Positions 21,832-29,884 of a stretch of DNA of 29,884 nt are shown one piece after another; the first letter of the stretch is position 1, and each line of letters begins with the position of its first letter. The DNA lies in assembly GCA_039819285.1 (NCBI GenBank), contig JBCBSH010000025.1:1-29884 (forward strand). Direction: 5' to 3'. The notes beneath the pieces were generated by a model. That model was given only the letters and a program-made list of their open reading frames with translations, made no database searches and had not been told where the DNA came from. The translations under genes were made by a program, and so were the position numbers. This DNA comes from JANQGH01 sp039819285. GTDB taxonomy: Bacteria; Pseudomonadota; Alphaproteobacteria; DSM-16000; Inquilinaceae.

Positions 21832-23199
21832 ATGAACTGGCGCCGGCTCCTCATTATCCCGCCGATCGCGATCGGTATTGGTCTGTTTGTCCTGCAAACA
21901 CGGCCGGCGCCTGACGTTGCCGCCACGCCCGCAGAACCTCAGCCGCCGGCCGTCAGGGTCGCCGAGGTGGTGTTGGAGCCGTTGGTGCTTGAGGTCTCCG
22001 GCTTTGGCCGGGTGGCGCCGGTGCGCAGTTGGCAGGCGACGTCGCAGGTGGACGGCAGGATCGTTGCATTGGCCGACAACCTGGCCGTGGGCGCCGTCTA
22101 CGAGGCCGGCACGCCCCTCGTACAAACTGATGCCCGCAACTACGAAATCGCCGAGGCCAGAGCGCAGGCCAGCCTTGCGACGGCGTACGCCCAGATCACA
22201 GAACTGGACACCCAGGAAGAGGCCACCGAGGCCCTGCTGGCGCTGGAGCGCGAGATCGAGGCCTTCCAACAAGCGGAACTTGACCGACAGAGCGTTCTCG
22301 TGGAGCGCGGTACAATCTCACAAGCCGCGCTGGAACAGGCCCACCGCGAACTCTTGAACCAACAGCGTCAGGTTCGCGACCTGGAGAACCAGCTGACCCT
22401 CTACCCGGTCCAGCGGTTGTCCGCAGAAGCCGCGATCCTAACGGCCGAGGTCGATTTGGAGGCCGCGCAACGCGACCTCGGCGACACGGTGATCGCGGCG
22501 CCTTTCGACGGCCGGGTGACGGATCAGAACCTGTCAGTCGGTCAATATGTGCGGCCCGGCGACGCCTTGTTGGTTCTGGAAGACGTCGCCGAGGCCGAAA
22601 TCGTCGCCGAGGTTCAGCCGGGAGCACTCAATACGGTCGTCCGGGCCCTCGTGCCGGACGCTGATCTGACCTTGGTGTCGACCGACACGGGCGCAACGAC
22701 CACATTTTCGCTGCTCAGTCGGTTCGATCCAAGCGCCACGGTCAGCCAAAGGATCGGCGACCGGCGCTATGTCTGGCCCGCCACTCTGGACCGGCATACA
22801 GGCGCCATCGACTCGGCGACGGGATCGGTTGGCCTGGCGGTTCGTGTCGCCGATCCCGGACGCACGGATCCGAGGACCGGGCTCCCGCCGCTCGTCACCG
22901 GCAGTTTTGTTGAAGTTCGGATCGCCATCCCAGCCGGGCGCCAGGTGGTGATGGTCGATCGGGCAGCGGTTAGAACCGCCTCGGACGGCGCGCCTTTTGT
23001 TTATGTTGTCGACGAGAACCAGACCCTGCAACGGCGGGCGATCCTGACCGGTGTGACCCTGGGCGACCGCGTCGTGGTCGCGGATGGCCTGAGGTCCGGG
23101 GACACGATCGTCCTGTCGGAGCCGCAGCCCGCCATCCTCGGCATGGCGGTCGAGCCGGTGTATGACCAGCCAACGCTGGTCGTGAGGGTCGATCCATGA
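21832..23199 (+). CDS. RND efflux periplasmic adaptor (membrane-fusion protein, HlyD/AcrA family)
   Basis: This is the periplasmic adaptor of a tripartite efflux system, with 455 residues. An N-terminal hydrophobic segment (about residues 6-22) serves as anchor or uncleaved signal, and no lipobox is evident. The first half of the lipoyl domain has VAEVVLEPLVLEVSGFGRV and ATSQVDGRIVALADNL. A long alpha-helical hairpin (about 100-205, Gln/Glu/Ala/Leu-rich) follows. The second lipoyl half is GDTVIAAPFDGRVTDQNLSVGQYV, and a beta-barrel and membrane-proximal domain runs to the end (VVVADGLRSGDTIVLS). It overlaps the transporter gene by ATGA, so the two are made together. No outer-membrane channel gene is present in the window. 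Confidence 0.93.
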   Translation: MNWRRLLIIPPIAIGIGLFVLQTRPAPDVAATPAEPQPPAVRVAEVVLEPLVLEVSGFGRVAPVRSWQATSQVDGRIVALADNLAVGAVYEAGTPLVQTDARNYEIAEARAQASLATAYAQITELDTQEEATEALLALEREIEAFQQAELDRQSVLVERGTISQAALEQAHRELLNQQRQVRDLENQLTLYPVQRLSAEAAILTAEVDLEAAQRDLGDTVIAAPFDGRVTDQNLSVGQYVRPGDALLVLEDVAEAEIVAEVQPGALNTVVRALVPDADLTLVSTDTGATTTFSLLSRFDPSATVSQRIGDRRYVWPATLDRHTGAIDSATGSVGLAVRVADPGRTDPRTGLPPLVTGSFVEVRIAIPAGRQVVMVDRAAVRTASDGAPFVYVVDENQTLQRRAILTGVTLGDRVVVADGLRSGDTIVLSEPQPAILGMAVEPVYDQPTLVVRVDP

Positions 23200-26100
23200 T
23201 CGGCTATTTCGTCCGACACCCCAACGCCGCCAACCTGCTGATGCTCGCGGCCGTGCTGCTCGGTTTTTCAGTCCTGTCCAGTATGGAACGCGAGACATTC
23301 CCGGAGTTCACGCCGTCGCGCGTCACCGTCGGTGTGGTCTATCCGGGCGCCTCGGCGATCGATGTCGACGAAAGCATCTGCCAGGAGCTGGACCGTGCCC
23401 TGGACTCCACGACCGAGCTCGACGAGCTGGAATGCGTCTCGACCGAGGGCCAGGCCTCGGCAACGCTGACCATGGAGGAAGGCGGCGACATCATCCAGTT
23501 CTACAACGACATCCTGTCCACCGTGTCCGGACTGAACAATCTACCGACCGACGCCGAGCCGCCAACGGTGGCGGTCGCGGCCCGGACCGAACAGGTCGCG
23601 TTGTTGGCGGTCTCCGGCATCGACGGCGATGACCAACTGCTGCGCTACGCCGACCGGCTCGCCTCCGACCTGTCGGCCCTGCCGCTGGTCTTCGATGCGG
23701 TGGTGGCCGGCATCAGCGAGGGTGAGTACCGCGTTACCTTCGATCAACTTGCCTTGCGCCAATACGGCCTGAGCGCGCGGGATGTGAGCGACGCCATCGC
23801 CGCGCGCAGCCTGCGCCAACCGCTGGGCACGGTGGAAACCCGCCAGACCGACCTTGCGCTGCGCTTCGACGATGTTCGACGGACCGCGAGCGACTTGGAG
23901 AGCCTAGTCATCCTGGAGACCGACAGTGGCGGGATCGTCCGTCTTGGCGATATCGGATCGGTTACGCTGGAACCGGCGCGCGCCGAGCTTCGGTCGTTTG
24001 TCGATGGGCAACGGGCCGCGATCATTCAGATCTCGAAGAACCAGGACGACGACGCCATCGACTCCTTCGCCCAGGTGGAAGCCTATATCGCCGGCGAAAC
24101 CGCACGCCTGTCGGCGCCGTTCGCGATCACCGTGATCAACAACGCCACCGAGACGATCAACGAACGGCTGAACCTGGTCTTGCGCAACACCGGCCAAGGG
24201 CTGGTCTTCGTCCTGTTGCTGATGACCCTGTTCTTCTCGCTGCGCGAGGCGTTCTGGATTTCGATGACCTTGCCGGTCTCGTTTCTGGGTGGCCTGTTCG
24301 TGCTCAACGCGCTCGGCATCACGCTGAACATGATCTCGCTGGTGGCGCTGCTGATGGCCGTCGGTCTGATCATGGATGATTCGATCGTCATCGCCGACAA
24401 CATCGCCAAATGGCGCGGCCGTGTATCGCTGAAGGAAGCGGCCATACGCGGTGTGCGCGAGGTGATGCCCGGCGTCGTATCCTCCTTCCTAACCACGGCC
24501 TGCGTCTTCGGCCCGCTGATGTTCCTGTCGGGCGAGATGGGACGCATCCTGCAAGTCGTCCCCCTGGTGCTTCTGATCACGCTGACGGTCAGTCTGATCG
24601 AGGCGTTCCTGGTCCTGCCCAACCACCTGTCGCACGTCTCGATCGATCCCGAGCGGGCGGCGCGGCGCCTCTTGCCGCGCTGGACGGAAGCCGTGAAGGA
24701 ACGCTTCGTGCTGCCGACGGTCCGGCGGCTGGTCGCCTGGCGCTATCTGACTGTCGGTACGGTGTTCGCGGTGCTGATCGTCACTGTGGGGCTGATCGTC
24801 TCCGGAACCGTGAAAGTCACCGGCTTCCCGACGGTCGAGGCGGATACGGTCGAGGCGCGTTTTGCTTTGACGCCTGGCGCGCCGATCGAACGGACCGAAG
24901 CCGTGGTTGACCGGCTGCTTGAGGCCCTCAGCGAGGTCGACGCACTTTACACGCCGGCAACGCAAAACCGTCAGCCCTTGGTTGAGCGCGTGCTCGTCCG
25001 CTATGCGACAAACGCCGACGTCAAAGGCGCCGGTGCCAACGCCGCAACGATCACCGTCGACTTGTTGACCAGCACCGAGCGCAGTGTGGCCGCGGACGCT
25101 GTGCTGGATGCCTGGCGCGATGCGGCGGGCCCAATTCCCGACCTGATGCAAAGCCGGTTCGTGCAGACCAGTGCCGCGCCCGGCGGCAGCGACCTCGACG
25201 TTCAACTCACCTCGCGCGACTTGGAGGCCTTGGAAAGCGCCTCGGCCGAGCTTTATCGCCGCCTGCTGGCGAGGGATGACGTGCTGGACGCCTACAGCGA
25301 CTTCAGCGGTCGCCAACCGGAAGTGCGGACGCAGCTCAACCCGCTCGGCTACGCGGCTGGTCTGACGCCGCAGAACCTGGCCGGACAGCTTCGCGCCGCG
25401 TTTGCCGGCACCGAGACCGATCAATTCCGCGACGGCTTCAGCGACCGCACCGTTCAAGTCGCGCTGGGCGATACGGTGGCGACGGTCTCAGCGCTCGCGG
25501 CCTACCCCATCCGGCTGCCGGACGGCAGGCTGACCGAGCTGCAAACCGTGGCCGACATCGAGCTGACCACAAGCTACACCCAGATCACGCGCCAGAACGG
25601 CGCTGCGATCGCCCGGATCATCGGCCGTATCGACCGCGAGGCGACGACGTCGAGCGTGCTGTCCCGCACCATTATCGAGGACATCTGGCCGTCAATGCGG
25701 GACGCGTTCCCGGAGGTCGATATCGGCATCGGCGGCGCGACCGAGGCGCAGCAGGAAACCCAGAGCTCGATCCTGGTGGCGCTGATGTTGGGCGTGGTCG
25801 GCATCTACATAATCCTGGCCTACCAGTTCCACAGCTACACCATGCCGGTCATCGTCCTGCTCGCCCTACCGTTTGCCATGATCGGCACGGTCTTCGGCCA
25901 CATGCTGCTGGGCATTGATCTCGCCATGCCAAGCTTCGTCGGCTTCGCATCGCTGGCGGGCATCGTGGTCAACAACGCCATTCTGTTCCTGACCTTCTTC
26001 GAAAAGGCGGCGGCAAACCGCAGCATCGTCGACGCCGCCATCGGCGCGGTCAGCCACCGGTTCCGCCCGATCCTGCTGTCTTTCTCAACCACCTTTGTCG

Positions 26101-26348
26101 GCCTGCTGCCGATCATGTTCGCGACCAGCCCGCAGGCCCAGGTGATGGTGCCTCTGGTGTCGGCCGTTGCGTTCGGCCTGTTGTCGTCGACGCTGTTGAT
26201 CATCTTCGTGCTGCCCAGCGCGCTGGCGATCTATTTCGATTTCGCCGATGTGGAAAAATGGCTGAAGACTCGGTCTCAGCGCGAGCCAGACGTCGGCGAG
26301 GACGCTTTGGGGCGACCAATCGAAACGAATGGTCCGACGGTATCCTGA
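23196..26348 (+). CDS. RND efflux transporter permease (AcrB/HAE family)
   Basis: This is the inner-membrane proton-driven pump, with 1050 residues and the usual duplicated layout. TM1 is near residues 12-30, and the first porter domain contains GVVYPGASAIDVDESI. TM2-6 run from about 330, the second periplasmic half from about 540 to 850, and the last helices to about 1025. The proton-relay acidic pair on TM4 is present as Asp394-Asp395 in GLIMDDSIV. On TM10, where AcrB has Lys940, this protein has Asn926-Asn927 (GIVVNNAILF), a form seen in other RND subfamilies. It overlaps the adaptor gene by ATGA. The facing two-component system and phased operator suggest inducible expression. The substrate class cannot be read from the sequence. 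Confidence 0.95.
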   Translation: MIGYFVRHPNAANLLMLAAVLLGFSVLSSMERETFPEFTPSRVTVGVVYPGASAIDVDESICQELDRALDSTTELDELECVSTEGQASATLTMEEGGDIIQFYNDILSTVSGLNNLPTDAEPPTVAVAARTEQVALLAVSGIDGDDQLLRYADRLASDLSALPLVFDAVVAGISEGEYRVTFDQLALRQYGLSARDVSDAIAARSLRQPLGTVETRQTDLALRFDDVRRTASDLESLVILETDSGGIVRLGDIGSVTLEPARAELRSFVDGQRAAIIQISKNQDDDAIDSFAQVEAYIAGETARLSAPFAITVINNATETINERLNLVLRNTGQGLVFVLLLMTLFFSLREAFWISMTLPVSFLGGLFVLNALGITLNMISLVALLMAVGLIMDDSIVIADNIAKWRGRVSLKEAAIRGVREVMPGVVSSFLTTACVFGPLMFLSGEMGRILQVVPLVLLITLTVSLIEAFLVLPNHLSHVSIDPERAARRLLPRWTEAVKERFVLPTVRRLVAWRYLTVGTVFAVLIVTVGLIVSGTVKVTGFPTVEADTVEARFALTPGAPIERTEAVVDRLLEALSEVDALYTPATQNRQPLVERVLVRYATNADVKGAGANAATITVDLLTSTERSVAADAVLDAWRDAAGPIPDLMQSRFVQTSAAPGGSDLDVQLTSRDLEALESASAELYRRLLARDDVLDAYSDFSGRQPEVRTQLNPLGYAAGLTPQNLAGQLRAAFAGTETDQFRDGFSDRTVQVALGDTVATVSALAAYPIRLPDGRLTELQTVADIELTTSYTQITRQNGAAIARIIGRIDREATTSSVLSRTIIEDIWPSMRDAFPEVDIGIGGATEAQQETQSSILVALMLGVVGIYIILAYQFHSYTMPVIVLLALPFAMIGTVFGHMLLGIDLAMPSFVGFASLAGIVVNNAILFLTFFEKAAANRSIVDAAIGAVSHRFRPILLSFSTTFVGLLPIMFATSPQAQVMVPLVSAVAFGLLSSTLLIIFVLPSALAIYFDFADVEKWLKTRSQREPDVGEDALGRPIETNGPTVS

Positions 26349-26382
26349 CCTGCATCGGTGGGTGTAAGTCGTTGCGCAAAGC

Positions 26383-26409
26383 AAAAAAAGGCGCCCCGGC
26401 AGGGGCGCC
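26383..26409 (-). terminator. Intrinsic terminator after the sugar-binding protein gene
   Basis: GGCGCCCC (26390-26397) pairs perfectly with GGGGCGCC (26402-26409) around a 4-base loop. On the minus strand the stem is followed directly by seven T residues (26389-26383). It lies 24 bases past the stop of the minus-strand binding-protein gene. It also lies 41 bases past the RND gene, but on that side there is no T-tract. Confidence 0.9.
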
Positions 26410-26432
26410 TCTCTGTTCGCAAAAGTCCCGGG

Positions 26433-27377
26433 TTATTGGGAGAGGGTGAACGGCCCGGTATAGTTGTCCACGTCATCCGCGGTGATCAGAAGGCAGTCGA
26501 AGAGTTGCTTTTCCTCGTCGACCATCGGCTCGCCATTACGGATGTAGTAGTCGGCCTGGATCACGGCCTCGCGCGAGAAGACCGCCACCGGCTGAAGCAC
26601 GGTGTAGGCCAGGTCGCCGGCGATGATCGCGTCGACCGCGTCGGGCGAGCCGTCGAAGCCACCAACGATAACGTCGGTCATGCCCGCTTCCTGCAACGCC
26701 GCGATCGCGCCCAGGGCCATTTCGTCGTTGCCGGAAATGACGGCATCGATGTCCGGATTGGCCTGGATGATCGACTGCATGCGGTTGAAGCCCTGGGTAC
26801 GATCCCAATTGGCAACTTCCTCGGCAACTTCAACGAGGCCCGGATACTGGTCGATCACGGTCGCATAACCGTTGGAGCGGGTCGCCGCGTTGTTGTCGGC
26901 GGGATTGCCAAGCAACTCGACGTAATTGGCTTCATCGCCCACGATGCTCTGCCACTCGACCGCGCCGATGGCGGCGCCCTGCGCGTTGTTGGACACAAGC
27001 TGGCCGATAGCGATACCGCTCTCGTTAATCTCGGCGTTCACGAGGAACACCGGGATCCCGGCTTCGGTGGCACGGCGTACCACGCCAACCGAACCGTCGG
27101 CATTGGCGGGGTCGAGAATGATGGCAACCGCGTTGTTGGTGATGGCAGCGTCGACGAGGTTGGCTTCGGTGTTGGTGTCGCCGCGGTGTGCGGAAACAGT
27201 GGCCTCATACCCCAGCTCTTCAGCCGTCGCGCGGGCCACCTCGCCTTCGGTGAACCAGTACGGGTTCGCCGGGTCGTTCACGATGATGGAGATCAGACCT
27301 TCTGCCCATGCCGTGTTCGCCATGAGCGGCGCGGCGGCCACCACGGCCAGCAGCGCGCGTTTGGTCACTTTGATCAT
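26433..27377 (-). CDS. Sugar/polyol ABC transporter substrate-binding protein (RbsB type, EryG-like)
   Basis: This is the periplasmic receptor of a sugar or polyol importer, with 314 residues. A signal peptide covers about residues 1-25 (KVTKRALLAVVAAAPLMANTAWA). The Peripla_BP_4 fold shows ISIIVNDPANPYW at the first strand, DAAITNNAVAIILDPAN, and the hinge/ligand segments GNPADNNAATRSNGY and AVISGNDEMALGAIAAL. GGFDGSPDAVDAI is near the end. The ribosome site GGAGG lies nine bases before the ATG. It is the last gene of an ATPase-permease-binding protein operon, followed by an intrinsic terminator. The order and the look of the partners resemble erythritol EryEFG systems, but the ligand is an inference. 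Confidence 0.93.
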   Translation of the reverse strand: MIKVTKRALLAVVAAAPLMANTAWAEGLISIIVNDPANPYWFTEGEVARATAEELGYEATVSAHRGDTNTEANLVDAAITNNAVAIILDPANADGSVGVVRRATEAGIPVFLVNAEINESGIAIGQLVSNNAQGAAIGAVEWQSIVGDEANYVELLGNPADNNAATRSNGYATVIDQYPGLVEVAEEVANWDRTQGFNRMQSIIQANPDIDAVISGNDEMALGAIAALQEAGMTDVIVGGFDGSPDAVDAIIAGDLAYTVLQPVAVFSREAVIQADYYIRNGEPMVDEEKQLFDCLLITADDVDNYTGPFTLSQ

Positions 27378-27477
27378 TGGGGAGTTCCTCCTTGGTTGGA
27401 TTGTGCCGATGGTCGGCCGTCTTCACGGCAAGGGTCCTTGGCCCTCCGCCCGCGAAATTCTGAAGAATGCGCCTCGC

Positions 27478-28539
27478 CTATTTCTTTCTGGCCCCGCCGT
27501 ATTGGATCGAGTTGAGCATCACGGCGAGCACGATGACGGCGCCGGTGAAGACGGTTTGCCAGTAGGATGACACGCCGGTGATCACGAGGCCGGCGCCCAG
27601 AAACACGATGACGAAAGCGCCGAGAAGGGTTCCGCGCACGTTGCCACGCCCGCCCATCAGCGATGCACCGCCCACGACCACGGCGGCGATCGCCGTCAGC
27701 TCGTAGGTCGTCCCAGCGGTGGGGCCCGCCGATGTGAGCTGAGAGCTGAGCACAATGCCGGCAATCGCCGCGCACATTCCGGAGATGACGTAGACGGAGA
27801 CGATCACGCGTTTGACCGGCACGCCGGAAAGCTCAGCGGCGCTTGCGTTGCCTCCGGTCGAATAAAGCCAGCGCCCAAACGCCGTGCGCACCAGCAAGAG
27901 GTGGACGGACACTGCGACGACGGTGAGCACAAAGATGCTGATCGGTATGCCCCAGAGGCGGTTGAAACCAAGCCACTCAAAGCCGGTATTGCCAATGTCC
28001 GGGCGGCCTGAGAGGTTGTTGAAGGTCAGGCCGTTTGTCATCAGAAGCGCGGCGCCGCGCGCCACATAGAGCGTTCCAAGCGTGGCAACGAACGCGGGAA
28101 CCTTGAAGAAGGCGACGAGAACGCCATTCACGACACCAACGAATGCGCCCATTGCCAGCGTGCAGATCACAACGGCCCACACGGGCAGGTACACCAGCAC
28201 GCCAAGCGCCTGCAGTTCGACGCCCTGCATCAAAAAGCCAGCGAAGACGCCGCAAAGCGCAAGAGTCGAGCCGACCGAGAGGTCAATACCACCGGACAGG
28301 ATCACCACCAGCATTCCGACCGCGAGAAGCCCGAAAATGGCGACCTGAGAGGTCATGATGAGGAAATTCGACAGCGTGAAATAGTTCTCGGACAGAATCG
28401 AGAACACAGCGATGATGGCGATCAGCGCAAAGAACGCCCGACCCTCCAGAAGGATCGAGCCAACCGTAAACCTCCTGCCCAAGACAGGCGCGGGAACCCC
28501 GGTCGTGGCACCGCCGCTGTCTCTTGAAATGTCACTCAC
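27478..28539 (-). CDS. Sugar/polyol ABC transporter permease (RbsC type, EryF-like)
   Basis: This is the inner-membrane channel subunit, with 353 residues from a GTG at 28537-28539 preceded by GGAGGGG. It has eight to ten hydrophobic helices. The family markers are GMLVVILSGGIDLSVGS near residues 75-90, the coupling segment VPAFVATLGTLYVARG, GNASAAELSGVPVKR, and the late GGASLMGGRGNVRGTLLGAFVI. The N-terminal 25 residues are hydrophilic. It starts 16 bases after the stop of the ATPase-fusion gene and is followed after 100 bases by the binding protein. The sequence style recalls EryF of erythritol-using Rhizobiales; that is memory-based and should be tested by a search. Confidence 0.93.
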   Translation of the reverse strand: MSDISRDSGGATTGVPAPVLGRRFTVGSILLEGRAFFALIAIIAVFSILSENYFTLSNFLIMTSQVAIFGLLAVGMLVVILSGGIDLSVGSTLALCGVFAGFLMQGVELQALGVLVYLPVWAVVICTLAMGAFVGVVNGVLVAFFKVPAFVATLGTLYVARGAALLMTNGLTFNNLSGRPDIGNTGFEWLGFNRLWGIPISIFVLTVVAVSVHLLLVRTAFGRWLYSTGGNASAAELSGVPVKRVIVSVYVISGMCAAIAGIVLSSQLTSAGPTAGTTYELTAIAAVVVGGASLMGGRGNVRGTLLGAFVIVFLGAGLVITGVSSYWQTVFTGAVIVLAVMLNSIQYGGARKK

Positions 28540-28555
28540 CTGTCGAGCCCCTCCA

Positions 28556-29884
28556 TCAATGCTCTAGACGCGGCGTCTTGGATTCTTGGGTTTCCACAAT
28601 CTCAAGTGCGGTCGCTTCGTCGATGATCAGACCGTTCAAAAGCCGGCTCTCAAGCACCGCAGCGACGGCGCTCGCCCCGGCCGCTCCGCCGGCAATAGCA
28701 ACGATCCGCCGGCCTCGCAGGTCCTCCAGCGGCAAGGTGACGATCCTGCGTGTGGCCTCGGTTTCTATCGAGAATCCCTCTGAATCGAAGAAATGCCCCA
28801 GGATCTCGCCCGTGGCGCCGGCCTGACGGACCTCCTCCATCTCGGCCTGGTTGATCAGGCCCGCGGCGACGAGTTCGGCGCTGGCGCTAACCGCCCCGAT
28901 CTCGGCAAAGATCAAGTCGGCGCGGCGGGCGAGATCGTCTAAGGCGAGCCCGCCCATGACCGAAACCATCGAGACGCCCTCGGCTCGCTCGGTCTTGGCG
29001 TATTGAACGGCAGCCGAAAGCGTGCTGCCCTGGCCCGCGCCAATTACCTGCTCAGGGTTCGCGCCGATCTCATGCGATAGAAACGCGCCCCCGGCCGCGC
29101 CCAGCGGTCCGGACGGCGGGTCGTCAGGATGGGCGTCCTCCACGATGTGGCAGTAACTGAGGCCGTATCCGGTCTTGAGCTTCTGGCCGAGGTTCACCTC
29201 ACCAGAGGCGGCCATGATCTGTTCCTTGGTCGCGTCCGGTCCGAAGATCGCGGAGATCTTTCCCTTGTGCATGACAACGATGCGATGGGCGATCGAAAGA
29301 CACTCGCCCACCTCCGAGGTGGTGTAGAGAACCGCCAGCCCGTTCCTGGCGCCCTGTGCAAGCAGCCCAAAAATCTCTGCCTTGGCCCCGACGTCGATCC
29401 CCCGGCTGGGCTCGTCCAGCATGACAACGTCCGGGCGAGTGGCCAGCATCTTGCCGATAACGACCTTTTGCTGGTTGCCGCCGGAGAGTGACCCGATGGG
29501 TGCATCGCCGCTATCGGTCTTGATGGTGACCGATTGGATGGCGCGGTCGACGATTTGCCTCTCGGCCTGTCGCGAGACCAAGAGCCGCCGAACGAACTCC
29601 CCAATGCTCGCCAAGGAGAGATTTTGTCCAACCGACATGGTCTGGACGAGACCGTCTCGCTGCCGATCCTCCGGCGTCAGGACCAGTCCCCGACTGATGC
29701 GTTCGGCGATTCTGAGCCCGGTGACGTCTTCGCCCTTAAGAAGGACCCGGCCACCCAACGTTGGCAGGCGCCCCGCAACGCACTCCAAAAGTTCGGTGCG
29801 CCCCGCCCCCATGAGGCCGTAGATGCAAACGATCTCACCCGCGCGGATATCGAGCGAGACGCGATCGGCGACGTCGTCGTCCGC
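28556..29884 (-). CDS. Sugar ABC transporter ATPase fused to a SorC-type sugar-binding domain (5' end beyond the window)
   Basis: The frame is open from the right edge and 442 residues are visible. The first part is the second nucleotide-binding domain of a tandem RbsA/EryE-type ATPase. It has GLMGAGRTE (the degenerate Walker A usual in this half), LTPEDRQRDGL, signature LSGGNQQK, Walker B VVMLDEPSRGID and the normal ATPase end KEQIMAASGE. The same frame then runs through a short linker into about 195 residues matching the effector domain of SorC regulators: YGLSYCHIVEDA, LGAAGGAFLSHEI, GAGQGSTL, ADLIFAEIGAV, GATGEILGHFFDSEG, and at the end IVAIAGG, LLNGLIIDEATA. No SorC helix-turn-helix is present, and a central block of roughly 60-70 residues appears to be missing. 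Ordinary sugar ATPases stop near the junction. It heads the operon with the permease 16 bases downstream. Confidence 0.9.
   Translation of the reverse strand, partial: ADDDVADRVSLDIRAGEIVCIYGLMGAGRTELLECVAGRLPTLGGRVLLKGEDVTGLRIAERISRGLVLTPEDRQRDGLVQTMSVGQNLSLASIGEFVRRLLVSRQAERQIVDRAIQSVTIKTDSGDAPIGSLSGGNQQKVVIGKMLATRPDVVMLDEPSRGIDVGAKAEIFGLLAQGARNGLAVLYTTSEVGECLSIAHRIVVMHKGKISAIFGPDATKEQIMAASGEVNLGQKLKTGYGLSYCHIVEDAHPDDPPSGPLGAAGGAFLSHEIGANPEQVIGAGQGSTLSAAVQYAKTERAEGVSMVSVMGGLALDDLARRADLIFAEIGAVSASAELVAAGLINQAEMEEVRQAGATGEILGHFFDSEGFSIETEATRRIVTLPLEDLRGRRIVAIAGGAAGASAVAAVLESRLLNGLIIDEATALEIVETQESKTPRLEH

Noticed and set aside
24489..25457. Minus-strand open frame of 322 codons inside the RND transporter
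   Set aside because: It is antisense to a full-length RND pump and has no recognisable domain or ribosome site.
26358..27515. Plus-strand open frame of 385 codons over the sugar-binding protein
   Set aside because: It crosses the terminator hairpin and the intergenic region and is antisense to a convincing binding protein with a signal peptide.
28556..29200. SorC part as a separate gene read through by a sequencing error
   Set aside because: The frame is continuous with no stop or frameshift at the junction, there is no helix-turn-helix and no internal ribosome site with a plausible start, so a fusion is the simpler reading. Read data would settle it.
1..29884. CRISPR array, insertion sequence, integrase or attachment site
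   Set aside because: No regularly spaced repeats, transposase or integrase motifs, or terminal inverted repeats were found; the only tandem repeat is the 15-base unit at 18751-18789.

Overview
The window is a GC-rich chromosomal segment with dense, tightly packed genes and many four-base ATGA stop/start overlaps. Its content is TRAP, peptide and sugar importers, GntR and MarR regulators, CoA-independent acid catabolism and an RND pump. This suggests a free-living, nutritionally versatile alphaproteobacterium (Rhodospirillales/Rhizobiales/Rhodobacterales type). The lineage is an inference from gene style and cannot be fixed from the window alone. No tRNA, rRNA, CRISPR array, insertion sequence or phage gene was recognised.

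Layout. (1) 1-4786: a TRAP importer (small permease cut by the left edge, and its binding protein), then two metal-dependent amidohydrolases on the minus strand, with a divergent MarR regulator. AT-rich ATCGAT-type boxes, including an identical 15-mer, lie in front of both minus-strand units. One of them sits between a good -35 and -10, so this looks like one MarR-controlled uptake-and-hydrolysis regulon. (2) 4787-5135: a scar holding a fragment of a zinc alcohol dehydrogenase and a possible fragment of an aminotransferase-like gene. (3) 5136-7591: a two-subunit UxaA/SuyAB-type lyase and a divergent GntR/UTRA regulator, with a perfect 14-bp palindrome over the lyase promoter. (4) 7715-15123: a peptide-type ABC importer (binding protein, two permeases, two ATPases) with an embedded CocE/NonD serine hydrolase; the last five genes are chained by ATGA overlaps. 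A FadR-type GntR regulator (15197-15889) stands between it and a divergent MmgE/PrpD gene, which is followed by a DapA-superfamily gene whose catalytic motifs are altered.

(5) 18829-26348: an OmpR/EnvZ-type two-component system (minus strand) faces a plus-strand group of a small secreted unknown, a 39-residue membrane protein preceded by a seven-codon ORF, an RND membrane-fusion protein and a 1050-residue RND transporter. The divergent region carries two 10-bp-phased direct-repeat pairs in inverted arrangement, the form expected for an OmpR-family operator. (6) 26383-29884: a sugar/polyol ABC importer on the minus strand (ATPase, permease, binding protein, intrinsic terminator), similar in order and style to erythritol EryEFG systems.

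The most unusual object is the sugar ABC ATPase at the right edge. After its second nucleotide-binding domain the same open frame runs into a SorC-family sugar-binding (effector) domain that lacks its DNA-binding part and a central block. This would put a cytoplasmic ligand sensor on a transport ATPase. Other points of note are an apparent ATC start codon on one amidohydrolase, substituted metal-ligand positions in both amidohydrolases, and the seven-codon coupled ORF.
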